A stretch of DNA of 12,567 nt from JACRBK01 sp964427955 (GTDB lineage Bacteria; Chloroflexota; Anaerolineae; Aggregatilineales; Aggregatilineaceae), in assembly GCA_964427955.1 (NCBI GenBank), contig CAYRWY010000150.1, positions 1 through 12,567 of the forward strand, given 5' to 3'. The position numbers and the translations under genes were made by a program. The notes beneath the pieces were generated by a model that saw nothing but the letters and a program-made list of their open reading frames with translations, did no database searches and was not told the DNA's origin. This document shows, piece after piece, positions 1-7,200 of the stretch. The first letter of the stretch is position 1, and the number at the start of each line of letters is the position of its first letter.

Positions 1-89
1 TCCGGGTTGATGCCGAAGCGGGCCATCCCGGCGACGTTCTCCGGGTTGGACTGGGCCTTCAAACGTTCTAAAATGTCGGCAGTGTTCAT
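1..89 (-). CDS. DNA alkylation repair protein, AlkD-like (N-terminal fragment)
   Basis: The minus strand reads an N-terminus beginning MNTADILERLKAQSN and continuing to MARFGINP at the window edge, about 29 residues. This matches what I know of the start of HEAT-like-repeat DNA alkylation repair proteins (AlkD/COG4912), where an early MARFGI-type motif is typical. That family removes positively charged alkylated bases such as N3- and N7-methylpurines in the cytoplasm. Two consecutive ATG codons are possible starts (92-90 and 89-87). A G-run at 98-94 sits too close to the first and four bases from the second, so 89 is preferred. The gene is divergent from the nitroreductase-fold gene with under 20 bp between starts. 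Only the first alpha-helical repeat is visible, so the family call rests on a short stretch. Confidence 0.7.
   Translation of the reverse strand, partial: MNTADILERLKAQSNPENVAGMARFGINP
46..74 (+). promoter_or_regulatory. Candidate sigma70-type promoter for the deiodinase-like gene
   Basis: TTGGAC (46-51) and TAAAAT (69-74) are separated by exactly 17 bp and would start transcription near 81, giving a leader of roughly 27 nt with AGGAG at 99-103. The -10 matches consensus at five of six positions, the -35 only at three. The element lies inside the coding start of the divergent alkylation-repair gene, as it must with so little intergenic space. Assignment is from pattern only. Confidence 0.35.
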
Positions 90-107
90 CATTCCCCCAG
101 GAGTAGT

Positions 108-776
108 ATGACCGAGCCTAAGTTTATTCCCCTGACCGGTTATCAAGCCTACCCGGTCGAAGTCATGCAGCAGCGTGCTGCTGAGTTCTATGCCGAAGTG
201 CGGCAGCGGCGCAGCGTGCGCCAATTTTCGGATCGCCCCGTCCCGCGCGACGTGATCGAACAGGCGCTGCGGGCCGCGGGCAGCGCCCCCAGTGGCGCGA
301 ACAAGCAGCCCTGGCACTTCGTCGTCGTGAGCGATCCTGCCGTCAAGCACCAGATTCGCGAGGCTGCCGAAGCCGAAGAACGGGAATTTTACGCCCACCG
401 GGCCTCCCAGGAGTGGCTGGACGATCTCGCCCCGCTGGGGACCGATCCGGATAAGCCCTTTTTGGAAACGGCGCCTTACCTGATCGTGATTTTCGCACAA
501 CGACATGGCGTTCTGCCGGATGGCCGCCCGACCAGGCACTATTATGTGCAGGAATCGGTGGGGATCGCTACCGGTATGCTGATCGCGGCGCTGCACCATG
601 CCGGGCTGGCGACGCTGACCCATACGCCCAGCCCGATGGAATTTCTCACCCATATTTTGCGCCGCCCGGAACACGAGCGTCCGTTTCTGGTGCTGGTGAC
701 CGGCTACCCGGCGGAGGATGCCCAGGTGCCGGACATCAGCCGCAAGACGCTGGACGAGATCGCGACGTTCATTTAG
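108..776 (+). CDS. Nitroreductase-fold flavoprotein, iodotyrosine deiodinase-like
   Basis: A 222-residue FMN enzyme of the nitroreductase superfamily. The FMN-binding signature RRSVR is at 34-38, and the phosphate/isoalloxazine loop APSGANKQPW at 60-69. Aligned from memory with human iodotyrosine deiodinase (IYD), the substrate-zwitterion triad Glu157/Tyr161/Lys182 falls on E91, Y95 and K116 with identical spacing (4 and 21 residues). The ATLTHTP segment (168-174) corresponds to the region holding the IYD active-site threonine. The C-terminal GYPAEDAQVPD also matches the IYD/BluB-like branch. IYD reductively removes iodide from mono- and diiodotyrosine, and bacterial homologues are known. Here a related aromatic dehalogenase or nitroreductase activity in the cytoplasm is inferred. 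There is no N-terminal membrane anchor. The start is fixed by AGGAG at 99-103, four bases before ATG. It precedes cdd by 68 bp, which contains a new promoter. Confidence 0.85.
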   Translation: MTEPKFIPLTGYQAYPVEVMQQRAAEFYAEVRQRRSVRQFSDRPVPRDVIEQALRAAGSAPSGANKQPWHFVVVSDPAVKHQIREAAEAEEREFYAHRASQEWLDDLAPLGTDPDKPFLETAPYLIVIFAQRHGVLPDGRPTRHYYVQESVGIATGMLIAALHHAGLATLTHTPSPMEFLTHILRRPEHERPFLVLVTGYPAEDAQVPDISRKTLDEIATFI

Positions 777-794
777 GCGAAAACGCGGCAGGTG

Positions 795-803
795 TGTTAT
801 ACT
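795..803 (+). promoter_or_regulatory. Extended -10 promoter for cdd-recO
   Basis: TG at 795-796, one base, then TATACT at 798-803 form an extended -10 element just after the upstream stop codon. No good -35 is visible at 16-18 bp, which the TG extension can compensate. Transcription would start near 810 and give a leader of about 35 nt carrying AAAGGA (835-840) before the cdd ATG. Confidence 0.55.
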
Positions 804-844
804 CCCCGATCCCTAAAGTCACGTGAGGATGAGCAAAGGACGTC

Positions 845-1291
845 ATGACCACCAGCCCGTTTCCCCCCCTGACCGAGGCGCAGCGCCGCGAACTGATTCA
901 GATGGCGACTGCCGCCCGGCAAAAAGCTTACGTCCCTTATTCCAAGTTTCAGGTCGGCGCGGCGCTCCTGACAGCCTCCGGCGCCGTGTTCACCGGCTGT
1001 AACATCGAGATCGCGTCGTTTGGCGCGACGGTCTGCGGCGAGCGCACGGCAGCCTTCAAGGCCGTGAGCGAAGGCGAGCGCGAGTTCCGCGCGGTGGCGG
1101 TCGTCACCATCAATGGCGTGGCGCCCTGCGGGATCTGCCGCCAGGTCTTGATCGAGTTTGGCCCGCACATGTCGGTGATCATGGCGACCCCCGACGGAAC
1201 GATCACCTGGGAAGGTCCCCTGACCGATCTGCTGCCGTTGGGCTTCGATCCGCAGCAGCTAGCCGAAGGACAGGCGGCCAACCCGTCGTAA
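845..1291 (+). CDS. cdd: Cytidine deaminase
   Basis: A 148-residue homotetrameric-type cytidine deaminase that hydrolyses cytidine and deoxycytidine to uridine and deoxyuridine plus ammonia in pyrimidine salvage. The zinc and catalytic motifs are present: CGERTA (C64, catalytic E66) and PCGICRQ (C95, C98). The nucleoside-binding N53 and E55 are in CNIE (52-55), and the PYSKFQVGAAL segment (31-41) is typical. The usual CAERTA is CGERTA here, a conservative change. The length fits the short T-CDA class, with about 15 extra C-terminal residues. AAAGGA at 835-840 is four bases upstream of the ATG. recO starts two bases after the stop, so the two genes are almost certainly co-transcribed. Confidence 0.95.
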   Translation: MTTSPFPPLTEAQRRELIQMATAARQKAYVPYSKFQVGAALLTASGAVFTGCNIEIASFGATVCGERTAAFKAVSEGEREFRAVAVVTINGVAPCGICRQVLIEFGPHMSVIMATPDGTITWEGPLTDLLPLGFDPQQLAEGQAANPS

Positions 1292-1293
1292 CC

Positions 1294-2067
1294 ATGCCCG
1301 CTCGTGAGCGCACCTTTCGCACTGATGCAGTCGTGCTGCGCCGCCAGGACTTTGGCGAGGCGGATCGCCTGGTGCTGCTGCTGACGCCCGATCACGGCAA
1401 GTTCCGCGCGGTAGCCAAAGGCACGCGCAAACCGGCGGCCCGCAAAACCGGCCACGTCGAATTATTCGCGCTGGTCGATATGCTGATCGCGCGCGGGCGC
1501 GAGCTGCACGTCATCGAGCAGGCGGAGACCAAAGAGCCTTTCCTGGCCCTGCGCGAAGACCTGGTGCGGGCGACGTATGCTAACCACCTGGTGGAACTGC
1601 TGGATCGCTTCACGGCGGAGCAGGATACCAGCCGCGCTGAATATGACCTGCTGGTCAAGGCGCTCGGCTGGCTGTGCACCGAGGTCGATCCGCGCCTGGT
1701 GGCGCGCTACTACGAGATGGCGCTGCTGGGCTTCGCGGGTTTCGCGCCGACGCTGCATCAGTGCGCCATCGGCCAGGAAGATGTCGAGCCGCGCGACCAG
1801 TATTTCAGCGCGCTGGATGGCGGGATCATCTGCCCGGATCATCACACCGGGCTGGACCGGGGCACGCCGGTCAGCCTGAGCGCGCTCAAGGTGCTGCGCT
1901 ATGTGCAATCGCGCCCCTGGGAGGCGGTCAAGGTGCTGCAAATCAGCGGTCCGCTGCACCAGGAATTGGAGCGGCTGATGCTCTCCTACATCACCTATTT
2001 GTTGGAGCAGCGGCTGCAAAGTGTGGAATTTCTGCGGCGGCTGCGCCGCGAAGCGTCGGACGAATAG
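1294..2067 (+). CDS. recO: DNA repair and recombination protein RecO
   Basis: A 257-residue RecO, the mediator that works with RecR to load RecA on SSB-coated single-stranded DNA and anneals complementary strands in the RecFOR pathway. The N-terminal OB-fold covers roughly 5-85, with the typical start TDAVVLRRQDFGEADRLV (10-27) and GHVELF (53-58). A helical region follows to about 245. The zinc-finger position, usually CxxC...CxxC, is degenerate: C157 and C180 remain, but partner positions carry G160 and H183. Some RecO proteins, including that of E. coli, lack zinc, so function is probably kept. The ATG lies two bases after the cdd stop with no strong ribosome site beyond AGGCGG inside the end of cdd, which suggests translational coupling. 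Confidence 0.93.
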   Translation: MPARERTFRTDAVVLRRQDFGEADRLVLLLTPDHGKFRAVAKGTRKPAARKTGHVELFALVDMLIARGRELHVIEQAETKEPFLALREDLVRATYANHLVELLDRFTAEQDTSRAEYDLLVKALGWLCTEVDPRLVARYYEMALLGFAGFAPTLHQCAIGQEDVEPRDQYFSALDGGIICPDHHTGLDRGTPVSLSALKVLRYVQSRPWEAVKVLQISGPLHQELERLMLSYITYLLEQRLQSVEFLRRLRREASDE

Positions 2068-2151
2068 TGAACAGTGTTCAGTAGACAGTTTTCAGTTTTC
2101 AGGGGTCAGCCCCAACCCTTTTTTGCCTGCTGAACGCTGAAAACTGTTCAC
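2067..2151 (+). repeat. Imperfect inverted repeat between recO and the GNAT gene
   Basis: The outer arms GTGAACAGT (2067-2075) and ACTGTTCAC (2143-2151) are perfect complements. After one mismatch, TTCAG (2077-2081) pairs with CTGAA (2137-2141), and CAG (2086-2088) can pair with CTG further in. The interior has the tandem TTTTCAGTTTTCAG (2089-2102) and a small GGGG-TCAG-CCCC hairpin (2102-2113) followed five bases later by six T residues (2119-2124). The large structure is followed by CTTTTAA. It may act as a transcript end for recO in the forward direction. It also looks like a dispersed intergenic repeat, as such GTGAACAGT/ACTGTTCAC arms are unlikely by chance. Only one copy is in this window. 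Confidence 0.6.
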
Positions 2152-2178
2152 TTTTAACTCTCACAAGGAAAGAATATT

Positions 2179-2730
2179 ATGGCTACTCTTGAAACGGCGC
2201 GGCTGCTGCTGCGCCAGGTCACTTTGGACGATGCCGAAGATTATTACCAAGCGGTGCTGTGCGATCCCGACGTGCGGCGCTACCTGCCCGGCGGCCAACC
2301 GCTGCCGCGCGAACGCGCCGAGCCGATCTTGCAGCGGTTCATGGATCAGTGGAAAGCCAACAATTTTGGCGGCTGGGCGGTGATCCACAAGAAGGATCGG
2401 AAGTTGATCGGCCAGTGCGGGCTGCAATTCGTCCCGAACCTGGACGGCGAGGTCGAGGTCTTTTATGCCATCGCCAAACCTTACTGGGGGCAGGGTCTGG
2501 TCACCGAGGCCGCGCGCGCCGCCCTGCGCTACGGGTTCGACACCGTCGGCCTGAACCGGATCGTGGCTTTCTTCATCCCCGGCAACATCGGGTCCGAGCG
2601 CGTCATGGTCAAGATCGGCATGAAATACCAGGGCGTCCGGCACGTGTACGACATGGACCTGCCGTGCTACGCCATCGTCAGCGATGAATTCCGTCCCGGC
2701 GACGCGCCGTACCACCTGACGATCCCGTAA
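2179..2730 (+). CDS. GNAT family N-acetyltransferase (RimJ/RimL type)
   Basis: A 183-residue single-domain acetyltransferase of the Acetyltransf_3/RimJ-RimL branch. The typical start ETARLLLRQVTLDDAEDYY (5-23) forms the first strand and helix. The acetyl-CoA pyrophosphate loop is YWGQGLVTEA (102-111), with W103-G104-Q105-G106 matching the Q/RxxGxG/A motif. The NIGSERVMVKIGMKYQG segment (136-152) is the usual motif B. Members acetylate ribosomal-protein N-termini, amino acids, antibiotics or other small amines. The substrate cannot be read from sequence. AAGGAAAG (2165-2172) lies six bases before the ATG. The gene is single, isolated from recO by an inverted repeat and closed by a hairpin directly after the stop. 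Confidence 0.9.
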   Translation: MATLETARLLLRQVTLDDAEDYYQAVLCDPDVRRYLPGGQPLPRERAEPILQRFMDQWKANNFGGWAVIHKKDRKLIGQCGLQFVPNLDGEVEVFYAIAKPYWGQGLVTEAARAALRYGFDTVGLNRIVAFFIPGNIGSERVMVKIGMKYQGVRHVYDMDLPCYAIVSDEFRPGDAPYHLTIP

Positions 2731-2767
2731 AGCTGTCAGTGGTCAATTACTGATCAGCTAGACTTTT
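2731..2767 (+). terminator. Hairpin and short T-run after the GNAT gene
   Basis: AGCTGTCAGT (2731-2740) pairs with ACTGATCAGCT (2749-2759), ten base pairs with one bulged A, across an eight-base loop. Four T residues follow at 2764-2767. The stem begins at the base after the stop codon. The T-run is short and the stem AT-rich, so termination would be moderate. Confidence 0.5.
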
Positions 2768-2781
2768 GCCAGCGATATTTA

Positions 2782-2826
2782 CCTCACCCCCCGACCCCCT
2801 CTCCACCCGGTGGCGAGGGGGAGAGG
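2782..2826 (+). repeat. REP-like hairpin element, copy A
   Basis: The element begins CCTCACCCCCCGA, then folds: CCCCCTC (2795-2801) pairs with GAGGGGG (2815-2821), a single T-C mismatch follows, then CCAC (2803-2806) pairs with GTGG (2810-2813) over a three-base loop. The same head and fold recur at 2944-2984 (inverted) and 9734-9778. It lies in the gap between two converging genes. Copies A and B are arranged with their CCTCAC heads pointing outward, so the pair forms a larger inverted repeat around 2827-2943. Confidence 0.8.
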
Positions 2827-2850
2827 CGTTGCAGAAACGTCAGGTAGGGG

Positions 2851-2915
2851 CTGCGCCCTGTTCTGAAAAAATGAAGATTGTCCCTCAAAAACTCCGGTTC
2901 TCCATGACTGTCCGC
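2851..2915 (+). repeat. Tail sequence shared with the 9838-9890 element
   Basis: CTGCGCCCTG (2851-2860), a GATTG (2876-2880), TCAAAAAC (2885-2892) and CTGTCCGC (2908-2915) occur in the same order at 9838-9890, also downstream of a REP-like hairpin. The shared order with small insertions implies that both loci descend from one larger repeat unit. No gene is supported in the roughly 250-bp gap between 2767 and 3016: apart from these repeats I see nothing in it. Confidence 0.6.
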
Positions 2916-2943
2916 CAGGGAGAAATGGACGCGCTGGAAAAGT

Positions 2944-2984
2944 CCCCTCGCCAACTGGGTTGGAGAGGGGATTTAGGAGTGAGG
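2944..2984 (-). repeat. REP-like hairpin element, copy B (inverted)
   Basis: CCCCTC (2944-2949) pairs with GAGGGG (2965-2970). A single G-A mismatch follows, then CCAAC (2951-2955) pairs with GTTGG (2959-2963) over a three-base loop. On the minus strand the head reads CCTCACTCCTAAATCC. The inner stem differs from copy A on both sides (CCAC/GTGG against CCAAC/GTTGG), so pairing is kept while the sequence varies. Confidence 0.8.
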
Positions 2985-3016
2985 CCGGATTTTTCCCTGC
3001 GACGCCCTTCCCGGCG

Positions 3017-4123
3017 CTAGTTCTCCAACCACGCGCGGAAGCCGTCGTCCAGTTCCGCGAAGGTGATCCCGAAGGTAGCCTGGGTGGCCTCCTCGATCAA
3101 CCGCGTACCCGCCATGTCGCGCAGCCAGGCATTGCGGGCGTTTTCTCCATACGTCTCCGTCACGTAGCGCGCGAAGGCGTAGCCCTGCGGATAAACGTAG
3201 CGCCATAATTCCAGCGGCGTGGTCTCGTAATCGCTCATGGCCTCCCAGTCGGCCAGCGTGCCCTTGGCGGCCCACTCGCGCACCCGGTCCAGTTGTTGGT
3301 CGCGCCCTTGCGGGTCCCAGTAGACCGACGCGACTTCCTCCGCCACGCCTTCGGCCAGCCACCAGGGGTAATTGCCATGCGTGGACCCGGCCATGTCGAA
3401 CATGGCAAAGTGGGTCAACTCGTGGGCCAGCACGCTGGGCGCGGGCATCTCACCCGGCGTCACGAACAGTTTGAGCGACTCGCCCGGCTCGTTCCAGCCC
3501 TGGATCGGCGGCAGGCGCAGCGCTGTCGTCGCGCCCAAAACATCCTGCGAGTTGTAGAGCTTGATCTCGATGTCCGGCGCGGGAGTATAACCCAGGCTGC
3601 CCGTCACCTGGTCGTAGATTCTGGGCAGGCCCTTCACCATGCGCTCGGCGGTCTGCTGCTGGATCGGGAAGGCGTAGACGCGGAAATGCTCGGTGGTGAA
3701 CATGACCCACAGCTCGCCTGCGTAACGCCACGTCCCATCGCTGCCGCGCACAAAATGGACCGGGAACTCGGCGCGGCGGTAGCTGGTGTCGGGCAGCACT
3801 GCCCAGGTGATGGTCAGGGTAGCGGTGGCGGAATCGCCCAGGAGCCGGATGCCGCTCACCTTCATCGAAAAGCGGTCGAGCGGATCGCCGGTGGCCCAGT
3901 CGTAGGCCCAGTAGCGGTGCTCGCTGAAGAAGACGGGATCGGTGGAGTCGACGAGGCTCAAATAGGCGTCGCGATCCTGGTGGAGCACGGCGTCTTCCAG
4001 CGCGGCAACCAGCGCGATGATCGCGTCCCGGTCGGTGGGGGGCGGATCGGATTGCGCGGCGGCAGGGACCGCCCACGTGACGGCGAACAGGACCAGGATT
4101 GAGAACGCAAGTAGACGACGCAT
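3017..4123 (-). CDS. Secreted gluzincin metallopeptidase, peptidase MA-like
   Basis: A 368-residue exported protein. Residues 1-23 are a signal peptide (basic MRRLL, hydrophobic core, AAAQS cleavage region), with no lipobox. Residues about 32-147 look like an NTF2/SnoaL-type alpha+beta domain: a helical start DAIIALVAALEDAVLHQD, then strands ending in TWRYAGELWVMF. Residues about 148-368 are the peptidase domain, with zinc motif HELTH (H234, E235, H238) and the third ligand E258 in WWLAEGVAEEVA. The PQGYAFARYV segment (312-321) matches the usual helix after the metal site. It probably acts outside the cytoplasmic membrane; substrate unknown. The start gives a proper signal peptide, though the ribosome site is weak. 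The gene is divergent from glyQS across 115 bp and converges on the GNAT gene. Confidence 0.85.
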   Translation of the reverse strand: MRRLLAFSILVLFAVTWAVPAAAQSDPPPTDRDAIIALVAALEDAVLHQDRDAYLSLVDSTDPVFFSEHRYWAYDWATGDPLDRFSMKVSGIRLLGDSATATLTITWAVLPDTSYRRAEFPVHFVRGSDGTWRYAGELWVMFTTEHFRVYAFPIQQQTAERMVKGLPRIYDQVTGSLGYTPAPDIEIKLYNSQDVLGATTALRLPPIQGWNEPGESLKLFVTPGEMPAPSVLAHELTHFAMFDMAGSTHGNYPWWLAEGVAEEVASVYWDPQGRDQQLDRVREWAAKGTLADWEAMSDYETTPLELWRYVYPQGYAFARYVTETYGENARNAWLRDMAGTRLIEEATQATFGITFAELDDGFRAWLEN

Positions 4124-4151
4124 CGCTTTTTCTCACTGTGCTTTACGGCAT

Positions 4152-4181
4152 ATTATACGCAAAAGACCAAAGCGTTGTCGG
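4152..4181 (-). promoter_or_regulatory. Promoter of the metallopeptidase gene
   Basis: On the minus strand a perfect TATAAT lies at 4157-4152, with CCGACA (4181-4176, four of six to TTGACA) 18 bp upstream. Transcription would start near 4145, about 22 nt before the ATG at 4123. Confidence 0.6.
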
Positions 4182-4192
4182 CGGGTCTGCGT

Positions 4193-4198
4193 TATAAT
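4193..4198 (+). promoter_or_regulatory. -10 element of the glyQS promoter
   Basis: A perfect TATAAT lies 40 bp upstream of the glyQS start. No convincing -35 is seen, and the space where it should be overlaps the -35 of the divergent metallopeptidase promoter. The predicted leader is only about 34 nt, too short for a T-box. A short ATGG/CCAT inverted repeat sits in the leader at 4210-4221. Confidence 0.55.
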
Positions 4199-4238
4199 GC
4201 CCCCATTTGATGGTAGACCATAGAACGGGGCCTGGTGA

Positions 4239-7200
4239 ATGACCAAACCACTTTCCTTTCAAGACATGATCATGAAGCTGCACGAGTTCTGGATGAAGCA
4301 GAACTGCGTGCTGTGGCAGCCGCATAACGTCCAGGTTGGGGCCGGGACCGGCAACCCGGCGACGCTGCTGGCCGTGCTGGGGCCGGAACCCTGGCGCGTG
4401 GCCTACGTCGAGCCGAGCATCCGCCCGGATGATGGCCGTTACGGCGAAAACCCGAACCGGATGCAGTATTTCTACCAGTACCAGGTGATCCTCAAGCCCG
4501 ATCCCGGCAACCCGCAGGAATTGTACCTGCAATCGCTGGAAGCCATCGGCATCCAGCCGCGCGAGCACGACATCCGCTTTGTCGAGGATAACTGGGAATC
4601 GCCGGCGCTGGGCGCGTGGGGCCTGGGTTGGGAAGTCTGGCTCGATGGGCAGGAGATCACGCAGTTCACCTATTTCCAGCAGGCGGGCGGGATTAACCTG
4701 GAGCCGGTCAGCGTGGAGATCACCTATGGCCTGGAGCGGATCGCGCAGGCGTTCCAGGGCAAAAACGCGGTGTGGGACATCGATTGGAACGATGTGATCA
4801 GCTATCGTGACGTGCGCCTGCAAAGCGAGATCGAGTACTGCCGCTATTATTTCGAAGTGGCCGACGTCGAGGGCCTCAAGCAGACGTACAACGTCTACGA
4901 GCGCGAGTATCAGCGTGCCTTGGCGCAAGGGCTGGTCGCCCCGGCGTACGACTACGTGCTGAAGTGCAGTCACCTGTTCAACGTACTCGACACGCGCGGC
5001 GCGATTGGCGTGACCGAGCGCGCGTTCTACTTCCGCCGGATGCGCGACATGACGCGCAATATCGCCAAAGTCTATTCCGAGCAGCGCCAGCAGTTGGAAT
5101 ATCCCATGCTCGAAAAAGCCGCCCAGTGGAACGATGCCACCGTCCGGCTGCCGCGTCACGGCGACGGCGCTGCCGCGACCGCCCCCGCCGACGTGCTGCT
5201 CGAAATCGGCACCGAGGAACTGCCCGCCGGAGATCTGTCCGACGCTCTGGCCCAGTTGAACGACCTCGCGCCCCGGCTGTTCGAGGATCTGCACCTGGCG
5301 CATGGCGGGATCGAAGTACTGGGCACGCCGCGCCGCCTGGTGGTGCACGCCCAACAGGTCGCGCTGAGCCAGCCCGACGTCGAATCGCTGGTGAAGGGAC
5401 CGCCCGCCGCCCGCGCCTTCGACGCGCAGGGCCAGCCCACCCAGGCCGCGGTTGGCTTTGCGCGCGGCAAGGGGATCGACGTGTCCGCCCTGGAAGTGCG
5501 TGAGATGGACGGCGGCCAATACGTCGTCGCGCTGGTGCGCCAGGCAGGACGGCCCGCCGTCGAGGTGTTGGCCGAGGCGTTCCCCAAGCTGGTCGCGGCG
5601 ATCAAGTTCGGCAAGACCATGCGCTGGAACAGCAGCGGGATCGGCTTCTCGCGTCCGATCCGCTGGTTCGTCGCGCTGTTCGGCAGCCAGACGATCCCGT
5701 TCTCCTACGCGGGCATCCCCAGCGACGCGGTGACGCGCGGCATTCGCCCGCTCGGATCGCCAGACCTTGTCCTGGGCAGCGTGAAAACCTATTTCGCCGA
5801 GATGGACAAGCAGGGTGTCATTCTCGACCCGGCGGCGCGGCGCGCGGCCATCTGGGAGCAGGTAACGGCGCTGGCGGCGCAGGTCGGCGGCACGATCCCC
5901 GACGATCCCGGCCTGCTGGACGAAGTGACCAACCTGGTCGAGCGCCCGACGGCGCTGCGCGGCACCTTCGAGCCGAAGTACCTGTCACTGCCGCGGGAGG
6001 CCCTGGTCGGCGTGATGCGCAAACACCAGCGTTATTTCCCGGTGGAAGATGCCAAGGGGAAGTTGCTGCCCTATTTCATCGCAGTGCGCAATGGCGACGC
6101 CGAGCACCTGGACCTGGTGACCGATGGCAACGAGCACGTGATCCGTGCCCGCTTCGCCGATGCGGACTACTTCTACCATGCCGACATCCAGCGCCCGCTC
6201 GAATCATACCTGCCGCGCCTGGGCACGCTGACCTTCCAGGAAAAGCTCGGCTCGATGCTGGACAAGAATGACCGCGTGGCCGGGCTGATCCCCGAAGTGG
6301 GACGGCTGTTAGGTGTCGCGGACGACGATCTGAAGGTCGCGCACCGCGCGGCGCAGTTGGCCAAAGCCGATCTCGCGACGCAGTTGGTAGTCGAGATGAC
6401 CTCGTTGCAGGGCATCATGGGCTACTACTATGCGCTGCGCCAGAAGGAACCCGAAGCCGTCGCGCGCGCCATCAGCGAGCACTGGCTGCCGCGCAGCGCG
6501 GGCGACCGCCTGCCGGAGTCGGTGCCCGGTCTGCTGCTGGCGCTGACCGACCGCCTGGACAGCCTGGTCGGGCTGTTCGCGGCGGGACTCGCGCCGACCG
6601 CCAGCGCCGATCCGTTCGCACTGCGCCGGGCCGCGTTGGGCGTGGTGCAGATCGTGCTGGGGCACAAGATCGATCTCGACCTGCGCCGCGCGGTGGAGCA
6701 TGTCGCTGCTGCCCAGCCGATCACGGTTAGCCCGGCCATCCAGGCTGACGTCGTGGACTTCATCGTCGGGCGGTTGGACGTACAGCTCCACGAGGAAGGC
6801 TGGCCGCACGATCCGATCGCGGCGGTGCTGGCCGAACAGGGGTACAACCCGGCACGTGCGGTGCAGGGCATCGGCGAACTGAACGGCTGGTTGCAGCGCG
6901 AGAACTGGCCGCTGCTGCTGGATAACTACGCCCGCTGCGTGCGTATCACCCGCGCCGAGCCCCGGATCTACCCCGTGAACCCGGCGATCTTCGAGACCGA
7001 CGCCGAGCGGGATCTGTACGCCGCATACCAGGCGGTGGCGGCGCAGGTAAGCGATCAGGGCAACGTCGAGGACTTCCTGCGCGCGTTCGAGCCGGTCGTG
7101 CCGGTCATCCAGAACTTCTTCGAGGCGGTGCTGGTCAACGCCGAAAATCCGGCGGTCCGTGAGAACCGGCTGGGCCTGCTGCAAGCCATCGCGGCGCTGG

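Noticed and set aside
2782..2984. A CRISPR array or IS remnant in the repeat gap.
   Set aside because: There are only two repeats, in opposite orientation with unequal sequence, no regular spacers, and no transposase-like coding sequence between them.
2766..3020. An 84-codon open frame across the repeat-rich gap.
   Set aside because: It reads through both REP-like hairpins and the tail repeat, has no ribosome site, and its translation is repeat-derived.
4199..4238. A T-box riboswitch upstream of glyQS.
   Set aside because: The predicted leader is about 34 nt from the -10 element to the start codon, far too short for a specifier stem and antiterminator.
4143..5519. A 458-codon open frame antisense to the 5' part of glyQS.
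   Set aside because: It lies fully opposite a clearly conserved synthetase sequence. The translation has no recognisable motif, and long antisense frames are expected in GC-rich coding DNA.
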